Part shown: piece after piece, positions 1 through 12,523 of the stretch
How the letters are laid out: every line of letters begins with the position of its first letter
Numbering within the stretch: position 1 is the first letter of the stretch
Assembly: GCF_000818395.1 (NCBI RefSeq)
Contig: NZ_JWJG01000028.1
Span: forward strand, 3,226,215 to 3,290,214
DNA: 64,000 nucleotides
DNA from: Noviherbaspirillum autotrophicum
GTDB taxonomy: Bacteria > Pseudomonadota > Gammaproteobacteria > Burkholderiales > Burkholderiaceae_D
Direction of reading: 5' to 3'
Translations under genes and position numbers: made by a program
The notes under the pieces: generated by a model
Database searches by the model: none
What the model was told of the DNA's origin: nothing
Seen by the model: only the letters and a program-made list of their open reading frames with translations

Positions 1-15
1 AAGTGTTAGCCCATA

Positions 16-46
16 ATTTCAACGACCTTTATTTGTACGTTGAAAT
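16..46. repeat. 9-bp inverted repeat upstream of rrn promoter
   Basis: Perfect 9-bp arms (ATTTCAACG at 16-24, its complement at 38-46) are separated by 13 bases, in AT-rich sequence about 45 bp upstream of the rrn -35 box. It could be a weak terminator of an upstream gene or a regulator site. No function can be assigned from sequence alone. Confidence 0.35.
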
Positions 47-90
47 ATGAGTTACAAAAAAGCGGCGTCAAAACCTTTAAAATAAAGCGC

Positions 91-119
91 TTGACGCAAA
101 CGATAAAACGCTTCATAAT
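91..119 (+). promoter_or_regulatory. rRNA operon promoter (sigma-70 type)
   Basis: TTGACG at 91-96 and CATAAT at 114-119 are separated by exactly 17 bp, close to the sigma-70 consensus. An A/T-rich tract at 70-85 just upstream resembles an UP element, as expected for a strong rRNA promoter. Transcription would start near 126, giving a leader of about 250 nt before 16S. Confidence 0.8.
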
Positions 120-183
120 CCCGTTTCTCTGCTGCTGACAAACAAAACGCTATGTCAGCGAGTCGCAAAGCGACGGCAATATA

Positions 184-196
184 AGTTCTTTAACAA
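184..196 (+). promoter_or_regulatory. boxA antitermination site in the rrn leader
   Basis: AGTTCTTTAACAA matches the bacterial rrn boxA consensus (TGCTCTTTAACA) in its core. It lies in the leader between promoter and 16S, where Nus-factor antitermination complexes load. A second copy lies before 23S at 2216-2228. Confidence 0.75.
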
Positions 197-376
197 ATAA
201 CAGCCGATAAGTGTGGGCGCTTGGTGGCAGTGCGGCGGCGACGGAAGTTGCCGAAGCTCAAAGCATATCAAGTGCTCACAAAGAAATACAGGTAAGTTCG
301 CAAGAACGGACCTAGTCAGTATTTTGAGTGAGCGACGGTTCTACGGAACCTGCCAGAGATGGCACAAAACAGGAAT

Positions 377-1911
<1,535 letters not shown>

Positions 1912-1971
1912 GAGTATTCGCACGAAAATCAAGCGTTCACACTTATCGGTGTGTTATTCGAGAACAGCAGT

Positions 1972-2048
1972 AGGTCTGTAGCTCAGCTGGTTAGAGCACT
2001 ACCTTGACATGGTAGGGGTCGTTGGTTCGAGTCCAATCAGACCTACCA
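1972..2048 (+). tRNA. tRNA-Val (anticodon GAC) in the 16S-23S spacer
   Basis: A 77-nt cloverleaf with encoded CCA. Acceptor arms AGGTCTG/CAGACCT pair fully, the D stem is GCTC/GAGC, and the anticodon stem is CTACC/GGTAG around loop TTGACAT. That gives anticodon GAC, valine. The T stem has one G-T pair. G3-C70, U4-A69 and A73 fit known valine identity elements, so it is plausibly functional. The acceptor and T arms also resemble betaproteobacterial tRNA-Ile, which normally occupies this place. Confidence 0.9.
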
Positions 2049-2104
2049 CTTCATGACAATGAAAAATCAAACCTAAGTTGCGTCACACAAGGTGGCGAAG
2101 CGAT

Positions 2105-2180
2105 GCGGGAATAGCTCAGTTGGTAGAGCGCAACCTTGCCAAGGTTGAGGTCGAGAGTTCGAGACTCTTTTCCCGCTCCA
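2105..2180 (+). tRNA. tRNA-Gly (anticodon GCC) in the 16S-23S spacer
   Basis: A 76-nt cloverleaf with encoded CCA. Acceptor GCGGGAA/TTCCCGC, anticodon stem CAACC/GGTTG, loop TTGCCAA giving anticodon GCC, and T stem GAGAG/CTCTT with one G-T pair. Overall it is very like proteobacterial tRNA-Gly(GCC). Its position, where tRNA-Ala(TGC) is normally found, is unusual. Confidence 0.93.
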
Positions 2181-2215
2181 GTTTAGGTTTGATCTTTTAG
2201 ATCATTGGCTGTTTT

Positions 2216-2228
2216 TGTTCTTTAACAA
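2216..2228 (+). promoter_or_regulatory. boxA antitermination site before 23S
   Basis: TGTTCTTTAACAA repeats the leader boxA core and lies about 190 bp upstream of 23S, where spacer boxA elements occur in proteobacterial rrn operons. The remaining spacer (2229-2413) contains processing-stalk sequence and no gene. Confidence 0.75.
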
Positions 2229-2413
2229 TCTGGAAGAAGTAGTAAAGATTTATCAGCTGGAGCTGATGCGTTGTGATGACGCGTTGGTGAAGACTGGTGG
2301 GTTGTGATTGTATCAATCAATAGTATGAAAGAGTTCTCGTAACAACGAGAGTCTGGAATACGGCACGCAAACTCAAGCTCTATAGCGTTTCTCGCAAGAG
2401 AAGCTAACGTTAT

Positions 2414-5293
<2,880 letters not shown>

Positions 5294-5435
5294 AACCTTA
5301 GCAGGTATAGGCAAGAGTAGCGTGTGACTCGATTGAGCATCACACCCGCCAATATATGTAGTACCCCTACTGCTTCTTCCCAGATTGCGTTGTTTGATGC
5401 GCCAGTGCACCGGCCTCAAGCAACACTACAAGTTA

Positions 5436-5551
5436 TGCCTGATGACCATAGCGAGTTGGTACCACCCCTTCCCATCCCGAACAGGACCGTGAAACGACTT
5501 CGCGCCGATGATAGTGCTGCAACCAGTGTGAAAGTAGGTTATCGTCAGGCT
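5436..5551 (+). rRNA. 5S ribosomal RNA
   Basis: Terminal helix TGCCTGATGACC/GTCAGGC closes a segment of about 116 nt. It contains the conserved 5S core CCCATCCCGAACAGG (5472-5486) and the loop-E/helix-IV sequence expected of betaproteobacterial 5S. It is the last gene of the rrn operon. Confidence 0.95.
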
Positions 5552-5561
5552 AGTTACTCCT

Positions 5562-5600
5562 AAAACGCCCCCAGCATCCCCTTGCTGGGGGCGTTTTGCT
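5562..5600 (+). terminator. Rho-independent terminator of the rrn operon
   Basis: Perfect 15-bp arms (5562-5576 and 5583-5597) contain a GC-rich core, have a 6-base loop, and are followed by a T-rich tract. The outer AAAA/TTTT pairs make it potentially bidirectional. It begins 11 bp after 5S. Confidence 0.93.
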
Positions 5601-5748
5601 TTGCACCCCGCCTTTTGCCTGCCCCGATCAAAAACGCATCTGCAGCAACACGGGGCACTCAAATCGAGGTAAGCGATCCATCATCGGCGTCTTGAATCGC
5701 GGAGTTTGAGCAGTCAGGATATGTCCACCTACATGGAGGTGGACACCT

Positions 5749-6174
5749 ATGGCAGAGCATGACTCAGAGCTGTTGCAGCGGCTGGTTGTCGGCAGCAAGC
5801 GGGATGGACGCCGGCGATATGACAAACAGGCGAAGGCCGAGCTGGTCCAGACATGCCTCAAGCCAGGCGTGTCAGTGGCGCGCGTGGCGCTCAAGCATGG
5901 CATCAACGCGAACCTGCTGCGCAAGTGGATCAGCCTGCACCTGCAGAAACAGGAGCAATCTCCTGTTGCGACATCACAGTCTGTCGCGCCTTCACCGCCT
6001 CCATTCATACCGGTCGTGCCGGCGGGCTCCTGCAGCAAGCCCACAGAGTCCGGGTTACGAGTGCGGCTGCCCAACGGCATCGAGATTTGTCTGAGTGGGC
6101 ATGGCGAAGATGAGCTGTCGTGCTTGTTGCGCCTGCTGTGCACACTGCCATGTTCCGTCTCGACCCGGCTCTGA
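5749..6174 (+). CDS. tnpA: IS66 family accessory protein TnpA
   Basis: A 141-aa protein that is the first gene of the IS66 element. Residues 20-60 form a helix-turn-helix typical of IS66 OrfA/TnpA (R-R-Y-D, then the L-R-K-W-I recognition helix), likely binding the element ends. The C-terminal half is a low-complexity Pro/Ser linker followed by a conserved end. The ATG is preceded by GGAGGTGG at good spacing. Its stop overlaps the start of tnpB by about 25 bp, the usual coupled arrangement. TnpA is required with TnpB and TnpC for full transposition in characterised IS66 members. Confidence 0.88.
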   Translation: MAEHDSELLQRLVVGSKRDGRRRYDKQAKAELVQTCLKPGVSVARVALKHGINANLLRKWISLHLQKQEQSPVATSQSVAPSPPPFIPVVPAGSCSKPTESGLRVRLPNGIEICLSGHGEDELSCLLRLLCTLPCSVSTRL

Positions 6175-6500
6175 AGGTATTCCTGCACCGCGAGCCGGTG
6201 GACGGCCGCAAGAACATCAATGGCCTGGCTGCGCTGGTCGAACAAGGCCTCGGGCTCGATCCCTTTGCTCGGGCGGTCTACGTCTTCAGCAATAAGCGGC
6301 GCGACCGCATCAAACTGCTGCTGTGGGATCGCACCGGATTCTGGCTTCTGTTCAAGCGGCTGGAAGCGGACCGCTTCGTCTGGCCGAAAGCGTCAGCGGT
6401 GGTCGAGCTCAGCGTCGAGCAGCTGCAATGGCTGCTCGATGGGATCGACCTGGAAGCCATGCGCGGCCATCCTGTGCGCCATTACCGTCGCACGGCGTGA
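6150..6500 (+). CDS. tnpB: IS66 family Orf2-like protein TnpB
   Basis: A 116-aa protein starting [11 protein letters not shown], using the ATG that overlaps the end of tnpA. It shows the IS66 Orf2 signature: D-x-R-K-x-I-N-G-L near the N-terminus, then V-F[11 protein letters not shown] and W-D-R-T-G-F-W-L-L-x-K-R-L-E. Its biochemical role is undefined, but it is required by family members. A longer reading from 6120 is possible but lacks the family's start, so 6150 is preferred. Confidence 0.9.
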   Translation: MFRLDPALKVFLHREPVDGRKNINGLAALVEQGLGLDPFARAVYVFSNKRRDRIKLLLWDRTGFWLLFKRLEADRFVWPKASAVVELSVEQLQWLLDGIDLEAMRGHPVRHYRRTA

Positions 6501-6531
6501 ACCGGGGCGGCAGAGCGTTGTCAAAAAGTCC

Positions 6532-8103
6532 ATGCAAAACGTCATGATCACGGCCGAGGAACTGGAAGCGTTGCGCCAGGCAGCGCAGGAGCGTGACGCG
6601 TTGCGCGGTGAGCTGCGGGTCGTGACGCTCGAGCGGGGCCTGCTCAAGGAACGCGTGCAGGCGTATCTGCACAAGCTGTATGCGGCACGCAGCGAAGCAC
6701 GCAGTGCCGGGCAAAAGGATCTGTTCTTTAACGAGGCCGAGACCCTGGCGCCGACTGCCTCCGCTGAGCCTGCCAAAGAGGACGAGCCAGGCGTTGAAGT
6801 GGCGAGCCATCTGCGCAAAAAGCGTGGTGGCCGCAAGCCGCTCGATCCCGCGCTACCGCGCGACGTCGTGCGTCACGAGCTGCCCGAATCCGAGCGTATT
6901 TGCCCGCATGACGGCAGCGTCCTGATCGAAATCGGTGCCGAGATCAGCGAACAGCTCGACATCATTCCCCAGCAGGTACGCGTGATCCAGCATCAGCGCA
7001 TCAAGTACGCCTGCCCGTGCTGCGATGGCGGCATCAAGGTCACGCCTGCCGCAGCGCGCGTCATCCCCAAGGGCCTGCTGACCGAAGCGGCGCTGGCGTG
7101 GATCGTGACGGCGAAGTATCAGGATGGCTTGCCGCTGTATCGGCAAGCGGCCTTGCTGCGCCGCTTTGGCGGCGACCTGTCGCGCACCACGCTGGCCGCC
7201 AGCGTGGTGCGCGTTGGTCAGGCAGTGCAGCCGATCATCAACCTGCTGCGCGACGTGCTGCTGGAATCCGAGCTGGTGTACGGCGACGAGACGGAACTGC
7301 AGGTGCTCAAGGAACCGGGCCGCTCGCCGCAGACCCAAAGCTATCTGTGGGCGCAGATGAATGGCACGGGACCGCCGGTGCGCTTGTTCGGCTACTCTCC
7401 CGGTCGGGGAACCAGCCATGCGCTCAAACTCTATGCCGGCATGGCCAAAGGCGCAGTGCTGATGACGGATGGCTATGAGGTCTACAACGCCATCGCGGCG
7501 ACCCATGGTCTGGTGCACCTCGGATGCTGGGTCCATTGTCGACGCTACTTCATCGAGGCCGAGGACGTGCTGCCGAAAGAGTCGCGCACACCGCAGCAGC
7601 CTGCCACGCAATTCATTGCAGCCATCGGCAAGCTCTATGCCGCCGAGGCCCGAGCCAGGCACGCCGACGCGGCCCACCGACAACGGCTGCGCGCCCGCTA
7701 CAGCGCCCATGTGCTCAAGCACATCGAGCGCCTGCTGCTGACGTATCAGCCGATCGTCACGCCCAACAGCAAGCTCGGCCGTGCTCTTGCCTATCTGAGT
7801 GGGCAGTGGTCCAAACTGACGCGCTACATCGAGAACGGCCTCTGGCCGATTGACAACAACCAGTGCGAAAACGCGATCCGTCCCTTCGTGATCGGGCGAA
7901 AGGGCTGGCTGTTTGCGGACACCGTCGGCGGCGCTACTGCCAGCGCCAATCTGTATTCCATCATCGAGACCTGCAAGGCCAATAACGTCAATCCGTACGC
8001 CTACCTGATCAAACTGCTCCGCGCGCTGCCTCTGGCAACTACGGCCGATGATTACGAGGCGCTGCTGCCCTGGAAAATCTCCCTCCCGACGACTCGGTTG
8101 TAA
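6532..8103 (+). CDS. tnpC: IS66 family transposase TnpC
   Basis: The 523-aa DDE transposase of the element. Residues about 5-60 form a leucine-rich coiled coil. A zinc-binding segment (CPHDG ... CPCCDGG) lies around residues 125-165. The DDE catalytic core follows, with candidate acids in V-Y-G-D-E-T, L-M-T-D-G-Y and Q-C-E-N-A-I-R-P-F, ending in the conserved V-I-G-R-K-G-W-L-F block. The frame is open upstream to 6220, but [15 protein letters not shown] at 6532 is the family's natural start. No frameshift or stop is seen, so the element may be active. Confidence 0.93.
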   Translation: MQNVMITAEELEALRQAAQERDALRGELRVVTLERGLLKERVQAYLHKLYAARSEARSAGQKDLFFNEAETLAPTASAEPAKEDEPGVEVASHLRKKRGGRKPLDPALPRDVVRHELPESERICPHDGSVLIEIGAEISEQLDIIPQQVRVIQHQRIKYACPCCDGGIKVTPAAARVIPKGLLTEAALAWIVTAKYQDGLPLYRQAALLRRFGGDLSRTTLAASVVRVGQAVQPIINLLRDVLLESELVYGDETELQVLKEPGRSPQTQSYLWAQMNGTGPPVRLFGYSPGRGTSHALKLYAGMAKGAVLMTDGYEVYNAIAATHGLVHLGCWVHCRRYFIEAEDVLPKESRTPQQPATQFIAAIGKLYAAEARARHADAAHRQRLRARYSAHVLKHIERLLLTYQPIVTPNSKLGRALAYLSGQWSKLTRYIENGLWPIDNNQCENAIRPFVIGRKGWLFADTVGGATASANLYSIIETCKANNVNPYAYLIKLLRALPLATTADDYEALLPWKISLPTTRL

Positions 8104-8160
8104 TCGCGCTAACAACACGCGAGACTATCCGACAAGGGACGTCCGTCATGGATCGCTTAC

Positions 8161-8510
8161 ATCCAATCGACAACTTGTAGACGCGGTTTACTGATACATT
8201 CGGCCACGGCACTCCAAAGTGGGTCAACTTCCGGTGAACGTCAACAGTCCGTGCTCACCGCTGGGTGGTAGGGAACAAACAGCTGACTGAACCGGTTTCG
8301 CCGACTGCTGGTGCGATGGGAAAAGCGTGCAGACACATACCTGGCGATGCTGCAGTTCGCTTGTGGCCTCATTACATGGCGGTTCGCCCTATCGAAATAG
8401 GCTGGAAATATGGAAAGGATTCGCTTTTTATTTTTATTTCATAAGTCCATTTCTTTTGCCTGGCAATCATGTGTCTTCACCGAGGGCATTCAGTAAGTTC
8501 AGTGCCTGCG
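8161..8510. other. Intergenic, no gene seen
   Basis: 350 bp between the IS66 right end and the 3' end of the PAS-GGDEF gene. It has an A/T-rich stretch around 8420-8455 but no convincing coding frame, tRNA or terminator hairpin. It may be the remnant of sequence displaced by the IS. Confidence 0.5.
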
Positions 8511-10172
8511 CTACAAGGTATCGGAGAAATACACGAACCGGTCTCGCCCGCGCATCTTTGCAACATACATCGCTTCGTCCGCATGTTTGACAAGCGATTG
8601 GAGATTGTCGGAATCGGACGGATACACAGTAATACCAATGCTGGCCGATACCTTCCCCTGAACGCCCCCAAGTTCGAATGCGCTACGCAGGTCCTGAACG
8701 ATTTCTGTCGCAATACGATCAACTGTTTCCTTGCCACCATATTCCGGGATAATGATGGTGAACTCGTCTCCACCTAAACGTGCGAACGTGTCGGTTCCGC
8801 GAATTAGGCGTTGAATTCGCCGAACTGCCTCTTTTAACAACAAGTCCCCCTTGTCGTGGCCAAGCTTGTCGTTGATTTCCTTGAAGTTGTCGAGATCGAT
8901 GAACAGGATTGCAAGCGGCAAGCCGGTGCGCTTTGCCTTCTTTAGTTCATGTTCCAAGCGGTCGAGAAACAGCCGCCTGTTCGGGATGTCCGTCAATTGA
9001 TCGTAGTTGGCCTGATGCCAGATCAATTCATCCTGCTGGCGTCTTTCGGTAATGTTCGAGAACTGTGCAACATAGCGGTAAACGCGGCCGTCGGCGCTAC
9101 GGATTATGCTGACGTTCAGCCATTTTCCGAGCAAATGCCCGTCCTTGTGGTGATCCCACATTTCGCCCTGCCAGCACCCGTTTTTGTTAAGCGAATACCA
9201 GAACTGAACGTAGAACTCCTTGTTGTGCAGTCCGGACTGCATCAACTTCGGGTTCTTGCCCTTGATCTCGTCCAGTTGATATCCAGTGATGCGGGTGAAT
9301 GCGGGATTGACGTCAAGAATCCGGTTTTCTTCGTCGGTCACCATGATGCCTTCATTGCTCGACAGGTAAATCAATGAAGCGAGCTTCATGGATTCGTCCA
9401 GCTTTCTGGCATTGGTAATATCCTCGACAAGCGACCAGACGCAGGGCTGGGTGCCAGGTCCAGGAATTTGTACGCCGGTCAATCTCACCGGAGTCCGCTC
9501 GCCGTCCTTCCGCAGGTACTCTTTTTTATACGGACCGTAGCTGCCACTACGCTCAAGCGACTCAAGCTGCACCTCATCCTCTGCATCATATTCCGGAGGA
9601 GTGAGCGACCGGTAGTCGAGGGCATGGAGCTCGTCTGCGGTGTGCCCGGTGATTAGCTCAAACGCCCGGTTGAATTCAAGAAAGCGACCATCACAATCCG
9701 TCAGCACAATCCCAACCGGGGCAGATTGAAAGAGGCCTCGCAACATGGCGTCGCTTGCACGCACTTTTGCGTCGGCATGCTTCTGGACTGTGACATCAAT
9801 CGTTATGCAGATAAGATAGAGCGGCGTTCCATCGTCATCGAAAACAGGCCTTTTCGAGGTGTTGCCAACGCGATTTTCCTTGAGGGACTCGTTCCAATAG
9901 CTCTCTTCGAAGTCGACCGCAGTTCGACTGGCCCACACATGACGGTCCATTTCGAGGAAGTGTTCCATCTGGTCCGGGGGAAAGAATCCGCTGCCATCGG
10001 TCCCGTATAAGTCGTCAAACGCGATCCCCCACTGCTCCTCGCATGCGCGGTTCATCAGGATGATCCTGCTTAAACGATCCTTAACGAAAAAGGCTGCCGG
10101 AATCGCGTTGACGATATCCCTGGCACCTCGATTCAGAAACTCACGCTCTGCGAAGATGGTGCGGGCGTCCAT
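8511..10172 (-). CDS. Diguanylate cyclase with three PAS domains
   Basis: A 553-aa cytoplasmic signalling protein that probably makes c-di-GMP from two GTP. Three PAS sensor modules cover roughly residues 10-125, 140-255 and 265-380. The GGDEF domain covers 385-553, with an intact GGDEF active site at 467-471 and an inhibitory I-site RGTD (458-461) exactly five residues upstream, so product inhibition is likely. No membrane segment is seen. The ATG at 10172 (MDARTIF) is chosen by homology to PAS starts; a GTG at 10262 would add 30 residues of low-complexity sequence. It is monocistronic between the IS66 element and the MocR gene. The PAS ligand is not predictable. Confidence 0.9.
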   Translation of the reverse strand: MDARTIFAEREFLNRGARDIVNAIPAAFFVKDRLSRIILMNRACEEQWGIAFDDLYGTDGSGFFPPDQMEHFLEMDRHVWASRTAVDFEESYWNESLKENRVGNTSKRPVFDDDGTPLYLICITIDVTVQKHADAKVRASDAMLRGLFQSAPVGIVLTDCDGRFLEFNRAFELITGHTADELHALDYRSLTPPEYDAEDEVQLESLERSGSYGPYKKEYLRKDGERTPVRLTGVQIPGPGTQPCVWSLVEDITNARKLDESMKLASLIYLSSNEGIMVTDEENRILDVNPAFTRITGYQLDEIKGKNPKLMQSGLHNKEFYVQFWYSLNKNGCWQGEMWDHHKDGHLLGKWLNVSIIRSADGRVYRYVAQFSNITERRQQDELIWHQANYDQLTDIPNRRLFLDRLEHELKKAKRTGLPLAILFIDLDNFKEINDKLGHDKGDLLLKEAVRRIQRLIRGTDTFARLGGDEFTIIIPEYGGKETVDRIATEIVQDLRSAFELGGVQGKVSASIGITVYPSDSDNLQSLVKHADEAMYVAKMRGRDRFVYFSDTL

Positions 10173-10345
10173 GGGCGCTTTCGATAATAACAATTTGAAA
10201 TTTAAGGATAATCGAACGGAACGACTTTCGCTACTAAAATGCAACTTTCCCTCACGTCCCACCTGTTTTTTCTAAAGAGCTAATTCTCAGTGTCAACGGG
10301 CGTCCTCTGGTTCTTTCTCGACCTGCGTCCTGCTCTATATCTGGG

Positions 10346-10525
10346 ATGATTAAACTTTTGGAGAACCTTGAAGGCGCAATCGATGTTCTTTCCTTATTAG
10401 ATACGCATAGGCTTCAATCAGCCGAGCTAAAAAGTAGTGAATGGCAAAGCGTCTACTCATACATAGACCGCTTAAGCAAGGTTCTGAAACGTGCGTATGC
10501 TGCCTGCAAGGTATGCGTGCGATAG
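10346..10525 (+). CDS. Possible small protein (59 aa)
   Basis: ATG at 10346 opens a 59-codon frame ending TAG at 10523-10525. It lies alone in a 270-bp gap between two minus-strand genes. The predicted protein starts MIKLLENLEGAIDVLSLLD, is helical, and carries two cysteines near the end. The upstream region has only a weak ribosome site. It is not recognised, and a chance ORF cannot be excluded; its frame is clean and its composition protein-like. Confidence 0.35.
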   Translation: MIKLLENLEGAIDVLSLLDTHRLQSAELKSSEWQSVYSYIDRLSKVLKRAYAACKVCVR

Positions 10526-10535
10526 CAAATTGAGA

Positions 10536-11966
10536 TCATTCTCTTTTTGCTTCCATATTTGCAGCAATCAAGCGACCGAGCGTGGTTAACGCTGCCTCCG
10601 TTCGCTCATCCCACGGATGTCCATAGTTAAGACGAAGGCAATTCGCAAATCCGCGGTGCGCGGAAAACATCGGTCCCGGCGCGATGCTGATTCCCAGTGA
10701 GAACGCTTGCCTGTGCACTTCAAGCGTATTGATTTTGCCCGGCAGCTCTATCCACAAGAAATACCCACCGCTTGGGCGAGTCGCTTTTGTGCCCTTGGGG
10801 AAATGACGCACAACGGCTTGCACCATTGCGCTTTGTTGCACGGATAACGCGTGGCGCAATTGGCGCAAATGCTTGTCGTATCCACCTTTGGCCAGGTAGT
10901 CGGCAAGCGCCGCCTGTGCCGGCGCCGAGGCGGACAGCGTCGTCGTGACCTTTAAGCGAGCCACGCGCTGGGTAAATCGCCCTGGCACTGCCCAGCCTAT
11001 CCGGTAGCCCGGCGCCAAACATTTCGAGAAGGAGGCGCAATGCATCACCAACCCCTTCGTGTCGAACGCTTTTGCGGAAATGGGACGCTTGCTTCCAAAA
11101 TAAAGCTCACCGTAGACGTCATCCTCGATTAACGGCACATCATGGGAGGTCAGCAGCTCAACCAGTGCCTGCTTTTTTTCATCTGACATCAGGCTACCCA
11201 GCGGATTCTGGAAGTTCGTCATCAACCAGCATGCCTTCGGTTTGTGACGTTCCAAAGCTAGCGCCATCGCTTCAAGGTCGACACCTTCCCGCGGGTGCGT
11301 CGGCACCTCGATTGCCTTCAGCCCAACGCGTTCCAGCGCCTGGAGTGCTGCATAAAAGGTTGGAGATTCAATGAGCACGCAATCGCCCGGGCGGGTGACC
11401 GCCTGAAGACATAAATTCAGCGCTTCCAGCGCACCATTGGTAATCACGATTTCATCGGTGTGGATATGCAGGCCGTCAGCGAGGTAGCGCAAAGCGATTT
11501 GACGACGCAATGCCGCATTTCCCGGCGTCAGATCATCCACCGTGCTCCACGGGTCCATCTCCTGCACGCTGCTCGCCATCGAACGTGCGAGCCGCTGCAG
11601 CGGGAACAGCAACGGGCTCGGAAAGGCAGAGCCAAACGGAATCACGTCACGTGTCTTGAGCGACTCAAGCACATCAAAAACCAGCTGGCTGACGTCAACG
11701 TTAGTCGAATCCCCGCTTGGCTGGGAAGAAATGTCGGGTTCGGGCGGAAGCGATTTTGCCCCTGCGGTCACGTAATATCCGGACCGCTCGCGTGCGCGTA
11801 TCAGCCCCCGCGCTTCCAACAGGTAATACGCCTCAAAGACTGTCGAGGGGCTGACCCCGCGGCTCGTGCTTGCCTGCCGAACTGAAGGGAGACGATCGCC
11901 TAGTTTCATCACCCCGGTGCGAATGGACTGAGCAATTTCCTCGGCAAGTGCTTCATAGCGTTTCAT
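10536..11966 (-). CDS. MocR-type transcriptional regulator (GntR HTH + aminotransferase fold)
   Basis: A 476-aa protein. The N-terminal winged helix (residues 1-75, with R-L-P-S-V-R and G-V-S-P-S-T-V-F-E-A-Y motifs) is of the GntR class. Residues about 110-476 form a class I/II aminotransferase-like domain with the PLP lysine in SFSKCLAPGYRIGW (near residue 313). Such regulators sense PLP or amino-group metabolites and usually act on neighbouring genes. It is transcribed away from the hisC-lrgAB unit, with a shared upstream region of about 550 bp that now contains a gene remnant. Control of hisC-lrgAB is a reasonable inference but is not shown by sequence. Confidence 0.93.
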   Translation of the reverse strand: MKRYEALAEEIAQSIRTGVMKLGDRLPSVRQASTSRGVSPSTVFEAYYLLEARGLIRARERSGYYVTAGAKSLPPEPDISSQPSGDSTNVDVSQLVFDVLESLKTRDVIPFGSAFPSPLLFPLQRLARSMASSVQEMDPWSTVDDLTPGNAALRRQIALRYLADGLHIHTDEIVITNGALEALNLCLQAVTRPGDCVLIESPTFYAALQALERVGLKAIEVPTHPREGVDLEAMALALERHKPKACWLMTNFQNPLGSLMSDEKKQALVELLTSHDVPLIEDDVYGELYFGSKRPISAKAFDTKGLVMHCASFSKCLAPGYRIGWAVPGRFTQRVARLKVTTTLSASAPAQAALADYLAKGGYDKHLRQLRHALSVQQSAMVQAVVRHFPKGTKATRPSGGYFLWIELPGKINTLEVHRQAFSLGISIAPGPMFSAHRGFANCLRLNYGHPWDERTEAALTTLGRLIAANMEAKRE

Positions 11967-12015
11967 AAAGACCTTGGGTTAAGCGCTGAAATAAACTTTC
12001 TTGAGGCATGACATC

Positions 12016-12056
12016 TGATACGGTAAGCAAACACAAAGACATTCTGCTCCGTATCA
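12016..12056. promoter_or_regulatory. Candidate operator: inverted repeat upstream of the MocR gene
   Basis: TGATACGG at 12016-12023 is repeated inverted as CCGTATCA at 12049-12056, 33 bp centre to centre (about three helical turns). It lies 50-90 bp upstream of the MocR start in the divergent intergenic region. Helical phasing suits a dimeric regulator. No binding evidence exists. Confidence 0.35.
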
Positions 12057-12250
12057 CGTTGCTGCTGTTGTATTTCACCATAGCACTCGTTAGAAAGTAC
12101 AGGTACAGGAACGAATTTTTTGAATAATCAAGATGGCTCTGATCTGGTTTTTAAAGCCGTCCCTGATCCTGTTATTCAACAACACTTTGGAGCATACTCA
12201 ATGGCGCCGATCTCGTTTTTCCGATTGGTAAAGAACTTGAGGGAATGACT

Positions 12251-12456
12251 ATGCTGGGCTCGACCGCGCTTGAACTCGCCCGAATTCAATTCGGGTTCAC
12301 CATTTCCTATCACATCGTTTTTCCTGTCATTACCATCGGCCTCACCTGTTACCTGTCTGAGCTGGAAGCGTGCTTGCCGCGCACCTGGCAAGAGGTATCG
12401 CCGCCCAGATCAAAGGCAAGTCAATACCCGTAGCCCTCCCGATTTCCAGTAAATGA
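12251..12456 (+). pseudogene. Remnant of cytochrome bd oxidase subunit I, joined to an unrelated 3' end
   Basis: The first 40 codons (12251-12370) read as the start of CydA/CioA: LARIQFGFTISYHIVFP followed by the first transmembrane helix. Similarity then stops. The remaining sequence carries a different frame (12370-12456) whose translation LARGIAAQIKGKSIPVALP looks like a genuine protein C-terminus, of unknown family. This suggests a deletion that joined the 5' end of a cydA-like gene to the 3' end of another. A GAGGGA ribosome site remains upstream. It cannot encode an oxidase subunit. Confidence 0.7.
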
Positions 12457-12523
12457 GGGAATTTGTTCGCAGCACAGTCCTTCCCTCAAACAGCCCGCTC
12501 AAACACGCTCAATCAACACGAAG

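Larger units (their letters stand above)
5669..8160 (+). mobile_element. IS66-family insertion sequence, complete
   Basis: A 2,492-bp element begins GTAAGCGATCCAT at 5669 and ends with its inverted repeat at 8160 (ATGGATCGCTTAC); GTAAGCG termini and about 2.5 kb are typical of IS66. It carries tnpA, tnpB and tnpC in the standard order with the tnpA/tnpB overlap. The 8-bp flanks (5661-5668 and 8161-8168) do not match, so no target duplication is visible. The insertion may be old, or one flank may have been rearranged. Confidence 0.9.

Noticed and set aside
6853-8118. 421-codon minus-strand open frame opposite the IS66 transposase
   Set aside because: It is the antisense shadow of tnpC in GC-rich DNA; the plus strand encodes the recognisable transposase.
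5661-8168. 8-bp target duplication of the IS66 element
   Set aside because: The flanks AAATCGAG and ATCCAATC do not match, so no duplication is claimed.
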